Source: Buttiauxella agrestis ATCC 33320 (lineage in GTDB: Bacteria > Pseudomonadota > Gammaproteobacteria > Enterobacterales > Enterobacteriaceae). From it: 64,000 nt of DNA. Location: assembly GCA_024169445.1 (NCBI GenBank), contig JALKFA010000001.1, positions 3,596,001-3,660,000 on the forward strand, in the 5' to 3' direction. The notes below the pieces were generated by a model, which did no database searches, was not told the origin of the DNA, and was given only the letters and a program-made list of their open reading frames with translations. The position numbers were made by a program, and so were the translations under genes. Shown here one piece after another: positions 8,411-16,498 of the stretch (position 1 is its first letter; each line of letters begins with the position of its first letter).

Positions 8411-9835
8411 TTAATGTTTAATCATCACATGGCGGACAACGGTGTAATCCTCCAGCCCAAACAGTGACATGTCTTTGCCGTAACCCGACAGTTTTTGCCC
8501 ACCATGTGGCATTTCACTAACCAGCATGAAATGGGTATTCACCCAGGTACAACCGTACTGTAAGCGAGCGCTAAGGCGATGCGCGCGGCCCACATCTTTT
8601 GTCCAGACTGAAGAGGCCAGGCCGTAGCTGGAATCATTCGCCCAGCCCAAAACCTGCTCTTCTTCATCAAACGCGGTCACGCTCACCACCGGGCCGAAAA
8701 CTTCTTTCTGCACGATGTCATCTTCCTGCTTCGCCCCCGCAAGCAAGGTTGGCTGGAAGTAATATCCCGGCCCGTCTACTTTCGCCCCGCCCGTTACCAC
8801 TTTGACATGTGCCAGAGCTTTGGCGGCATTCACCGCGTTGTTGACCCGCTCAAGATGTGCGGCAGAACTTAACGGCCCAAGTTCGGTAGATTCATCTTCC
8901 GGCGCGCCAACTTTCAGGCTGCTGACCGCGTCCCCCAGTTTCTCAACCAGTTTGTCGTAAATACCCTTCTGCGCGTAGATACGACAGGCTGCGGTACAGT
9001 CCTGGCCCGCGTTGTAATAGCCAAAAGTCCGCACGCCTTCCACTACCGCATCCAGGTCGGCATCATCAAACACAATTACCGGCGCTTTGCCGCCCAGCTC
9101 CATATGAGTGCGCTTAATCGAAGGCGCGGTATGGCTGATGATATGTTCACCGGTAGCAATCGAACCGGTTAGCGACACCATGCGCACTTTCGGGTGACCG
9201 GTCAGCACATCGCCGACCGTTTGCCCGCGCCCAAACAGCACATTTAACACACCTGCCGGGAAAATATCTTTCGCCAGTTCCGCCAGCTTAAACGCAGTAA
9301 GCGGGGTGATTTCAGACGGTTTAATCACCACACAGTTACCAGCGGCAAGTGCCGGGCCGAGTTTCCAGGCTGCCATCATCAACGGGTAGTTCCACGGCGC
9401 GATAGACGCCACCACACCCACCGGATCACGGCGGATCATCGAAGTATGACCGCTCAGATATTCCCCCGCCGCCAGTCCGTTCAGGCAGCGGCTTGCGCCC
9501 GCAAAGAAGCGGAACACATCCACCACCGCGGGAATTTCATCATTCAACACGCAGTGATAAGGCTTGCCGCAGTTTTGCGATTCCAGCCTGGCAAACACAT
9601 CGCCATTTTGCTCAATCACATCAGCCAGTTTCAGCAGATGTTCGGCGCGCTCTTTCGGCGTGGTTTGCCCCCAACTGGCGAAGGCGTTATCCGCCGCTGT
9701 CACTGCGTCATTAACCTGGTTCGCCGTGGCTTCGGCGATTTCCAACAGCACTTCACCGGTTGCCGGATTGTAGACCGGTAACTTTTCCCCGAGGCCGTCT
9801 ACTAACTGGCCGTTAATTAATAGCTGGCTTTGCAT
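8411..9835 (-). CDS. patD: Gamma-aminobutyraldehyde dehydrogenase
   Basis: PatD (YdcW/Prr) oxidises 4-aminobutanal, made from putrescine by PatA, to GABA using NAD. The 474-aa length from ATG 9835 equals that of E. coli PatD; the 18 extra codons upstream are not conserved. Aldehyde dehydrogenase motifs are present: [20 protein letters not shown], the catalytic glutamate in MELGGKAP, the catalytic cysteine in [17 protein letters not shown], and KEVFGPVVS. The gene starts 19 bp after ydcV ends and is the last gene of the ydcSTUV-patD operon, coupling polyamine uptake to its breakdown. Confidence 0.96.
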   Translation of the reverse strand: MQSQLLINGQLVDGLGEKLPVYNPATGEVLLEIAEATANQVNDAVTAADNAFASWGQTTPKERAEHLLKLADVIEQNGDVFARLESQNCGKPYHCVLNDEIPAVVDVFRFFAGASRCLNGLAAGEYLSGHTSMIRRDPVGVVASIAPWNYPLMMAAWKLGPALAAGNCVVIKPSEITPLTAFKLAELAKDIFPAGVLNVLFGRGQTVGDVLTGHPKVRMVSLTGSIATGEHIISHTAPSIKRTHMELGGKAPVIVFDDADLDAVVEGVRTFGYYNAGQDCTAACRIYAQKGIYDKLVEKLGDAVSSLKVGAPEDESTELGPLSSAAHLERVNNAVNAAKALAHVKVVTGGAKVDGPGYYFQPTLLAGAKQEDDIVQKEVFGPVVSVTAFDEEEQVLGWANDSSYGLASSVWTKDVGRAHRLSARLQYGCTWVNTHFMLVSEMPHGGQKLSGYGKDMSLFGLEDYTVVRHVMIKH

Positions 9836-9854
9836 AGTGATACCCTTCTCAACG

Positions 9855-10661
9855 TTATTTACCGCTGCCCGCGACGTCATCTCCGCCACGGCTCAGCCAG
9901 TACGCCCCTAGAATCGGAATGGTGGTCATCAGCATCACCATCAACGCCACCACATTAGTAACCGGAACTTCACGTGGGCGCCCAAGCTGGTTGAGCAGCC
10001 ACAACGGCAAGGTGCGTTCGTGTCCGGCGGTAAAGGTGGTGACAATAATTTCATCAAATGACAGCGCGAACGCCAGCATGCCTCCGGCTAACAGTGCCGA
10101 GCCGAGATTCGGCAAAATCACATAGCGGAAGGTTTGCCAGCCGTCAGCCCCCAGATCCATCGAAGCTTCAATTAAACTATAAGAGGTGCGACGGAAACGG
10201 GCGATGACGTTGTTAAACACAATCACCACGCAAAACGTTGCGTGGCCCACCACAATAGTCAGGAAACCGGGTTCAAAATTCATCATCTTAAAGGCGGTTA
10301 ACAACGCAATACCGGTGATAATTCCCGGCAAAGCAATCGGTAACAGCAGTAATAACGAGATGGCATTTTTGCCAAAGAATTCCCGCCGCCAGAGTGCCGC
10401 AGCGGCCAATGTCCCGAGAATCAAAGCAAGTAGTGTTGCCAGTGAAGCAATTTTAAGTGACAACGTCACCGAATCCAGAATGTCGCCGCGCGATGCGGCA
10501 ACGCTGAACCAGTGCAGCGTCAGCCCTTTGGGTGGAAAGCTGAATGCGGCTTCTTCGGTGTTAAAGGCATAAAGCGCGATAATCAGCAGGGGGAAATGCA
10601 GGAAAATCACCCCGCCCCAGGCGGCGATTTTCAGCAGTAACGGAGCGCGTTCAGAGTGCAT
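9855..10661 (-). CDS. ydcV: ABC transporter permease YdcV (polyamine type)
   Basis: The 268-aa inner-membrane permease is of the PotC class with about six helices. The EAA loop reads [22 protein letters not shown], the contact site for the ATPase. It forms a heterodimer with YdcU. Its start overlaps the end of ydcU by 11 bp, so the two are translationally coupled. The transporter is assigned to putrescine/spermidine-like substrates from the family and from the downstream patD. Confidence 0.94.
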   Translation of the reverse strand: MHSERAPLLLKIAAWGGVIFLHFPLLIIALYAFNTEEAAFSFPPKGLTLHWFSVAASRGDILDSVTLSLKIASLATLLALILGTLAAAALWRREFFGKNAISLLLLLPIALPGIITGIALLTAFKMMNFEPGFLTIVVGHATFCVVIVFNNVIARFRRTSYSLIEASMDLGADGWQTFRYVILPNLGSALLAGGMLAFALSFDEIIVTTFTAGHERTLPLWLLNQLGRPREVPVTNVVALMVMLMTTIPILGAYWLSRGGDDVAGSGK

Positions 10662-11595
10662 CGAAGGCCCCCAGTCGTTTCACCAGTGAAAGATAAATGG
10701 CGATCAATACAATCGGCACCAGCGTAAAGGCCGCGGCCATCGGCATGTTGCCAATTGCCCCTTGCTGGGAATAGACCATGTTGCCGATGAAATACCCCGG
10801 CGGCCCCACCAGCTGCGGCACAATAAAATCACCGAGGGTGAGCGAAAAGGTAAACACTGAACCCGCCGCCACACCCGGAATCGCCAGCGGTAAAATCACA
10901 TGGCGGAAGGTTTGAGCCGGGCGAGCCCCCAAATCTGCCGATGCCTGTAACAATGACGGCGGCAAGCGCTCAAGTGCGGCCTGAATCGGCAAAATCATGA
11001 ACGGCAGCCAGATATAGAGAAACACCAGGAAGCGGCCAAAACCAGAAGTCGACAGCGTATTGCCGCCGATTGCCGGAATGGTCAGCATCAGGTTAAGCAA
11101 CGGCTCCAGACCCATGTGTCCAAGAAACCACTGCGCCACACCATCGCGTGAAAGCAACAATGTCCAGGCATACGCTTTTACGATGTAGCTCGCCCACATC
11201 GGCAACATCACCGCGATATAGAAAAACGCTTTGAGTTTGCCGGTGGTATAGCGCGCCATGAAATACGCCATCGGGAAAGCCAGCACAGCACTGGCGAGCG
11301 TCACGGCGATCGCCATCGTTAGCGTGCGCAAAATAATGTCGTAATTCGCCGGGTTAAACAGTGCGGCAATGTTGGCGAACGTCAGGTCTGGCGTGACCGA
11401 CATGGTGAAATCATCGAAGGTGTAAAATCCTTGCCACAACAGTGTCAGCAACGACCCCAGATAAATAACACCAAACCACAGCAATGGTGGCAGCAGTAAC
11501 AAAGCCAGCCAGAATCCAGGGCGTTGCCACAAAAACGTAGCAACGCGGCGCATCAGGCGGTTGTCAGGATGGGATGCGGGAAGACTCATATCCAT
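10651..11595 (-). CDS. ydcU: ABC transporter permease YdcU (polyamine type)
   Basis: The 314-aa permease is of the PotB class, with a long first periplasmic loop ([20 protein letters not shown]) and the EAA motif [23 protein letters not shown] 11595 is chosen: it follows the ydcT stop by one base, has AGGA at a proper distance, and gives the E. coli length (313 aa). The longer open frame to 11745 lies inside ydcT. Second permease of the ydcSTUV system. Confidence 0.94.
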   Translation of the reverse strand: MDMSLPASHPDNRLMRRVATFLWQRPGFWLALLLLPPLLWFGVIYLGSLLTLLWQGFYTFDDFTMSVTPDLTFANIAALFNPANYDIILRTLTMAIAVTLASAVLAFPMAYFMARYTTGKLKAFFYIAVMLPMWASYIVKAYAWTLLLSRDGVAQWFLGHMGLEPLLNLMLTIPAIGGNTLSTSGFGRFLVFLYIWLPFMILPIQAALERLPPSLLQASADLGARPAQTFRHVILPLAIPGVAAGSVFTFSLTLGDFIVPQLVGPPGYFIGNMVYSQQGAIGNMPMAAAFTLVPIVLIAIYLSLVKRLGAFDAL

Positions 11596-11596
11596 T

Positions 11597-12622
11597 TCAT
11601 CCTTCCCCCAGCAACGGAACCATCGCCGCCCGGGGCCAGACTGCGGTGACCTGCTGGCCGATTTGATAGCGTTCTTCGCTGATAATGCGTTGCGGGTTCG
11701 CCTCACTGACCAACAGTTTTTCGCCACCGGCAAGACGCAGTTCAAAACGCGTTGCCGCCCCTTGATAGTGGATTTCCTGAATCATGCCATTGACACGAAT
11801 TTCGTTGCTGAGGCTCGGTTCATTACTCAGGACGATATGTTCAGGGCGCAGTGAAAATAACGCTTCTTCGCCACATACTTTCCCGGAAAGCGCCGGTTGC
11901 AACACGTTTGAAGTGCCCACAAAACTCGCCACAAACGCAGTGCGCGGTTTCATATACAACTGGCGTGGCGTATCAACTTGTTCGATACGGCCATTGTTAA
12001 ACACCGCCACGCGGTCGGACATCGACAACGCTTCACTTTGGTCATGGGTGACAAAAATAAAAGTGATGCCCAATTCACGCTGCAGGTTTTTCAACTCGCC
12101 CTGCATCTGTTCACGCAGTTTGAGATCCAGCGCGCCCAGCGGTTCATCCAGCAACAAGACACGTGGGCGATTGACTAAGGCACGTGCCAGCGCCACACGT
12201 TGCCGCTGCCCACCGGAAAGTTGCGACGGTTTACGAGCGTGAACAAAACCCAGTGCCACGCGCTCGAGTGCTTCTTGCGCTTTGGCGAGGCGAGTTTTCT
12301 TATCCACGCCTTTGACCATCAAACCATAAGCAACGTTTTCCAGCACCGTCATATGGGGGAATAAGGCGTAGTCCTGGAAGACGGTATTCACATCCCGTTG
12401 ATAAGGCGGCACGTCTTGCGCCGGTTTGCCGAAAATGGCGATTTCGCCGGAGGTGACCTGTTCAAAGCCCGCAATCAGCCGTAAGCAGGTGGTCTTGCCC
12501 GAGCCAGATGGCCCGAGCATGGAGAAAAACTCCCCGTCTTCAATATCAATTGAGACGTTATCTACGGCTCGCACATCACCGTAAAGGCGCGAGACGTTTC
12601 GAAACTGCACAGCGTACGGCAT
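11597..12622 (-). CDS. ydcT: ABC transporter ATPase YdcT (polyamine type)
   Basis: The 341-aa protein is the cytoplasmic ATPase of the system and is PotA-like. Walker A is GPSGSGKT, the signature is LSGGQRQRVALARAL, Walker B is VLLLDEP and the switch His is in FVTHDQSEALSMSDR. A C-terminal TOBE regulatory domain starts at about residue 265 (LRPEHIVLS). ATG 12622 is preferred because GGAGGAGTT precedes it directly; the frame runs eight codons further without support. It lies 13 bp behind ydcS. Confidence 0.95.
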   Translation of the reverse strand: MPYAVQFRNVSRLYGDVRAVDNVSIDIEDGEFFSMLGPSGSGKTTCLRLIAGFEQVTSGEIAIFGKPAQDVPPYQRDVNTVFQDYALFPHMTVLENVAYGLMVKGVDKKTRLAKAQEALERVALGFVHARKPSQLSGGQRQRVALARALVNRPRVLLLDEPLGALDLKLREQMQGELKNLQRELGITFIFVTHDQSEALSMSDRVAVFNNGRIEQVDTPRQLYMKPRTAFVASFVGTSNVLQPALSGKVCGEEALFSLRPEHIVLSNEPSLSNEIRVNGMIQEIHYQGAATRFELRLAGGEKLLVSEANPQRIISEERYQIGQQVTAVWPRAAMVPLLGEG

Positions 12623-12635
12623 AACTCCTCCAGGC

Positions 12636-13781
12636 TTAACGGCCACCCATGATGGCGATGTAATCCTGGGTCCAGCGACTGTACGGCACGAATTTACCGC
12701 CTTCGGCTACCGGGGTTTTCCAGAACACGATCTTATCGAAGTAGTTATAGCCGTTGGTTTCACAGCCTTTATCGCCGAGCAAGGTACTGGCTTTACAACC
12801 TTCAGCCACGGCAGGCAGTGAGCCAAACCAGGCCGCTACGTCACCCTGAACTTTCGCTTTTAGCGAGTGGTCCATCCATTTGTAGGCGCAGTTCATATGT
12901 TTCGCATCAGCATGCAGCATGGTGGTATCTGCCCAACCGGTGACGCCCTCTTTCGGGAATACGGTACCAATCGGCTGGCCTTCCCCTTTCAGGGCGTTGG
13001 CCTGATACGGCCAGGCGCTGGAGGCCACCACCCCTTCGTTTTTGAAGTCGCTCATTTGCACTGTGGTGTCATGCCAGTAGCGGTGAATCAGACCGTGTTG
13101 GTCACGCAGTACCTTCAGCACTGCCGCGTATTGTTCTTCGGTGAGTTGGTACGGGTCGGTAATGCCAAGTTGTGGCTGTGTGGCTTTAACAAACAACGCG
13201 GCATCGGCAATGTAAATCGGCCCATCATAAGCCTGCACTCGGCCCTGATTGGTTTTGCCGTCAGGCAAGTCTTGTTTGACGAACACCACGCTCCAGCTGT
13301 CAGGCGGTGTCGGGAAAGTTTTGGTGTTGTACATCAGCAGGTTTGGCCCCCACTGATACGGCGTGCCATACACTTTGCCGTCGACGTTAAACCACGAGCC
13401 TTTTACCAGGCGCGGATCAATATTTTTCCAGTTAGGGATAAGCGCAGTATTAATCGGCTGCACACGTTTACCCATAATCAGGCGCAATGAGGCGTCGCCC
13501 GATGCGGTCACCAGGTCGTAACCGCCCTTCGCCATCAAACTGACCATTTCGTCAGAGGTGGCCGCCGTTTTCACGTTCACCTTACAACCGGTCTCTTTTT
13601 CGAAATCCGTCACCCAATTGTAGGCTTTGTCGGTATCACCACGTTCGATGTAACCCGGCCACGCGATAATATCGAGCTGCCCTTCACCGGCACCAATTTT
13701 GTCTGGAAGCCCTGCCGCCTGTGCAGAAAGCACGGTCAAACAGAGGGTGGATAGAGTCCATATAGCCTGTTTTGTACGCAT
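12636..13781 (-). CDS. ydcS: Periplasmic polyamine-binding protein YdcS
   Basis: The 381-aa solute-binding protein (same length as in E. coli) has a signal peptide MRTKQAIWTLSTLCLTVLSA and a PotD-type fold: LDIIAWPGYIERG, TSDEMVSLMAKGGYDLVTAS, then YGTPYQWGPNLLMY and GVTGWADTTMLH. It delivers a putrescine-like substrate to YdcTUV; E. coli YdcS is also reported to make polyhydroxybutyrate and to influence DNA uptake. ATG 13781 with AGGAG upstream is the start; the frame runs to 14153 but that extension is not conserved. It is the first gene of the operon. Confidence 0.95.
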   Translation of the reverse strand: MRTKQAIWTLSTLCLTVLSAQAAGLPDKIGAGEGQLDIIAWPGYIERGDTDKAYNWVTDFEKETGCKVNVKTAATSDEMVSLMAKGGYDLVTASGDASLRLIMGKRVQPINTALIPNWKNIDPRLVKGSWFNVDGKVYGTPYQWGPNLLMYNTKTFPTPPDSWSVVFVKQDLPDGKTNQGRVQAYDGPIYIADAALFVKATQPQLGITDPYQLTEEQYAAVLKVLRDQHGLIHRYWHDTTVQMSDFKNEGVVASSAWPYQANALKGEGQPIGTVFPKEGVTGWADTTMLHADAKHMNCAYKWMDHSLKAKVQGDVAAWFGSLPAVAEGCKASTLLGDKGCETNGYNYFDKIVFWKTPVAEGGKFVPYSRWTQDYIAIMGGR

Positions 13782-14194
13782 TGCTGCTACTCCTGTCGGA
13801 ATGATAAAGGCGGCACGCCATGGGTTATTTGTGCCAAAAGTGCAAAAAAATCCCCGTACAAAAACAATAGTCTGCGCCAATATGGCAAGCATGGCGGTAA
13901 CCGGATATTTCACCAGGATGTGATAGAGGGCGCAGTAAACAGCGCGACGGGTATCGCGGTACGAGTAAGATAACCAGATGATTTTTAAAGTGTAGACAAG
14001 GTGTAAACGAAGCGGTGACTCTGTGCTACTGCTTTCCACAACTATCGAAATTTCATATGGATGGTGAAGAGAAATGCGAGGTGTTGTAAACCATTTAGCC
14101 CACACTAAACTCGTGATTATTTGGGATGGATGCAAAATATAAACGCACCACATTAATCTGCGGTGCGTTGTATCAAGAGTGGCACTGAAAAGAA
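13782..14194. other. Intergenic space upstream of ydcS
   Basis: No gene is seen in these 413 bp. They hold the ydcS promoter region and, at the far side, the terminator hairpin of the adhesin locus (14134-14169). An open frame in the ydcS register crosses part of it, but it has no homologous content. Confidence 0.6.
14134..14169 (-). terminator. Terminator after the Ig-like secreted gene
   Basis: On the minus strand the stem AACGCACC/GGTGCGTT with a 12-nt loop is followed by TTATATTTT. It lies 26 bp behind the stop at 14195. Confidence 0.65.
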
Positions 14195-15436
14195 CTACGG
14201 GGCTAAATTAACGCATATTCCACCGTTGGAGTAGGTATTCGGGTTCGAACGAAGAACCCCATTGGTCAAAGCAACTACCGCATAACTTCCAGATTTATCG
14301 CCAGCATCAACAGTCCATGCACTTGTCCCTAAACTAATATGAGTATCTCCCCACTCGGGGTAGAGTATTTCACCAGCCAATGTCCTGAGAGCTGAACCCT
14401 CCCCCAATCTAGCGAGAGTTACATCACCATTAGCGTGAGGTAGTATATAGCCCACCTCATTGTTGCAGGCACCATTGATGACTGCCCATTTAGCAGTGTT
14501 GCCATTATTGGTACGAATAAACCATTTTTTAACATTGAAGTCATAGCTCACAACTTTTTTGCCATTAACCTTACCAGTTATAGTGGTTTCTCCGTGGCCT
14601 TTAAGGCTGACCAGCCCCGTATCACTAACCACTGTTGCCACAGCATCATTACTGGATGACCATTCATAACCAGCCTGCTTATTATCACTGGCTATTGTTG
14701 CCACTGTAGGCCCAGCTGCACCTTCTGTTGCGCTGTCTTCTGTGGAACCCGTTTCAATAATAAACTGTGCACCACTAAACCCGACTGTCGGGAAAGGTGC
14801 TGCCACATCTGCACTATTACCAAATGGCCAGGTATATTCTGCATCCGTAGTGGCGACTCTCGCTCCCACAATTTTAGGCTCGGAGATATTTACCGTACGG
14901 GTTAATGAAACCGCTGTTATATCATTCTCTGTGGGCACACCCGTGTCACTGAATAGCTTTATTTTAGTATCCGCAGTGAAGCTTGCCGTTAATGTTAACG
15001 TTTTTCCCGCCAGTCCTTGATCAATAAAACTCTCACTTGCCACCGGGGTAACTACATTACCCGTGTCATCTTTCCATGCAAGCTGTACTGAATCCGGTGA
15101 CGGCGTTGATGACAGGTATTCCATATGCGGTGGGCTAGAAAAAAGATCACCTTCTTTGTCGGTTAAATTTTCATAATGCAAATTTTCTGGTTGAATATTC
15201 GCTGTGATATCACCAGGTTTATCGCTGAATGAGACTTTAATAGTTTCCGATGAAGGTTCATTGTGATAATAAATGTTTGGGCTAATTGATGCCGATGGCG
15301 GAGTGCCACTCAATATACCTGTAGCTTCGGTTTCTTCAGCACCGACAGCTATTGGCATCAATAATAGTAAAATACATACAATATTTTTTTGTAAACCCGG
15401 ATTGGAACAAGGGATTTTTTTTATGGTTTTTTTCAT
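14195..15436 (-). CDS. Secreted Ig-like (BIG_2) protein of the SinH/SinI locus
   Basis: The product is about 413 aa from ATG 15436 (a GTG seven codons earlier is possible). A signal peptide ends near AVGA (residue 33). The first mature residues, ATGILSGTPPSA, resemble those of the neighbouring SinI-like protein (STGAINGTVPVL). Bacterial Ig-like segments follow, ending in a BIG_2 block (DAVATVVSDTGLVSLKGHGE). The last 105 aa (from WFIRTNNGNTAKWAVINGAC to GGICVNLAP) carry two cysteines that could form one disulfide, as in the lectin-like tip of invasins; that fold is my inference. Neither a barrel nor an anchor is visible, so it is probably released or held by the SinH-type protein. Confidence 0.75.
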   Translation of the reverse strand: MKKTIKKIPCSNPGLQKNIVCILLLLMPIAVGAEETEATGILSGTPPSASISPNIYYHNEPSSETIKVSFSDKPGDITANIQPENLHYENLTDKEGDLFSSPPHMEYLSSTPSPDSVQLAWKDDTGNVVTPVASESFIDQGLAGKTLTLTASFTADTKIKLFSDTGVPTENDITAVSLTRTVNISEPKIVGARVATTDAEYTWPFGNSADVAAPFPTVGFSGAQFIIETGSTEDSATEGAAGPTVATIASDNKQAGYEWSSSNDAVATVVSDTGLVSLKGHGETTITGKVNGKKVVSYDFNVKKWFIRTNNGNTAKWAVINGACNNEVGYILPHANGDVTLARLGEGSALRTLAGEILYPEWGDTHISLGTSAWTVDAGDKSGSYAVVALTNGVLRSNPNTYSNGGICVNLAP

Positions 15437-15532
15437 ATCTCTTATCAACAACCTCACCTATTACTGCCTGAAAACTATTTTCTGAACACTTTCTCAGTGG
15501 AAATCTTACTGTTTATTACTCATTTAACTGAT

Positions 15533-15553
15533 ACCGCCTCAAGAAGAGGCGGT
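15533..15553 (-). terminator. Hairpin after the sinI-like gene
   Basis: ACCGCCTC (15533-15540) and GAGGCGGT (15546-15553) form a perfect 8-bp stem with a 5-nt loop, 14 bp past the sinI-like stop. The T-tract is weak, so it may attenuate rather than end transcription into the next gene. Confidence 0.55.
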
Positions 15554-15567
15554 AAGTTATTACCAGA

Positions 15568-16461
15568 TTACTTAGCTGCTCTCCGACCAGACTGTCTCAC
15601 GGCTTTAACAGTCGCATTATAGTCGACTTTCAGTTTATAGCCCTGAACACCATCGTTTCCTGCAGTTGCAAAGATAGCTTTCGCTGCTTCATTGGTTGCC
15701 GGGATGGTCAAGTCTTTATTGTCTGTTGCAGATGCCGCATAGCCACCAGGGGTTTGCGTTGTTGCACTGGTGCCATCAAAGTTCCATTTATAGGTATAGT
15801 TCGCTGCCGCATCCAGTTCGCCGGAATCCCAGACGCCATCGTTGTTGGTGTCATACCAGATTTTGAATTGATAGGTATGGTCAACAAGCAAGGCTGTGCT
15901 GCTGGCGCCAATCAGGTTAACCGTTGGTGCATCTTTATCGACAATCATGACGCCGATATTACCACCCACAATTGGGCCGTCAGGGATATCGCTCTCATTC
16001 GTCGAAATATCCATAATGGTTATGGTTTGGCCCGTCGTTGGGAGGCCAGTTGAAGTTTGCTCTGTTATTTCAGCACCTAAATACAGACCAGCATCGCTCA
16101 TTTTAATGGTATATATCGCTTTGCCATCATTATCCAGATAAGTTTTCGCGGAGCCATCTTTACCATCTACGGTTGTAAACCAACGAATAGAAGCGGTACT
16201 GCTATCGATATCGTTTTCGCTATCAGCAAATACGTAGCTCAGTGTCACATCATCTGTAGGCGACATCCCAGATGTTGAACCACTTTTATGGTCGATTGTG
16301 AAAGAAACCGAATGGGGTGTAGAGCCTGCTTTGCTACCCGTTAATACAGGGACTGTACCGTTAATTGCACCCGTAGATTCCGTCATTGTCGCTTGCGCAC
16401 ATGTTACAATTGAGCCAGCGACCAAAAGTGACAACATCGTTTTTTTAAACATAACGTTCAT
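15568..16461 (-). CDS. SinI-like secreted protein associated with the inverse autotransporter
   Basis: The 297-aa protein has a signal peptide (residues 1-24, ending CAQA), an Ig-like N-terminal half and a C-terminal module (194-297). The module contains a textbook EF-hand loop, DTNNDGVWDSGE (204-215, with D1, N3, D5, G6, D9 and E12), and then the block LTIPATNEAAKAIF...GVQGYKLKVDY. This module is plainly homologous to the C-terminus of the adjacent SinH-type protein. The name SinI is used for small secreted partners of SinH in Salmonella; I apply it by resemblance. There is no membrane anchor. It lies 37 bp downstream of the sinH-like gene in the same operon. Confidence 0.78.
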   Translation of the reverse strand: MNVMFKKTMLSLLVAGSIVTCAQATMTESTGAINGTVPVLTGSKAGSTPHSVSFTIDHKSGSTSGMSPTDDVTLSYVFADSENDIDSSTASIRWFTTVDGKDGSAKTYLDNDGKAIYTIKMSDAGLYLGAEITEQTSTGLPTTGQTITIMDISTNESDIPDGPIVGGNIGVMIVDKDAPTVNLIGASSTALLVDHTYQFKIWYDTNNDGVWDSGELDAAANYTYKWNFDGTSATTQTPGGYAASATDNKDLTIPATNEAAKAIFATAGNDGVQGYKLKVDYNATVKAVRQSGRRAAK

Positions 16462-16498
16462 GAAGTATTACCTATAAAATATAAAAGAGTTTTTGAAG

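Noticed and set aside
13782-14153. 124-codon N-terminal extension of ydcS
   Set aside because: The signal peptide and E. coli start fit ATG 13781; the extension has no signal or domain.
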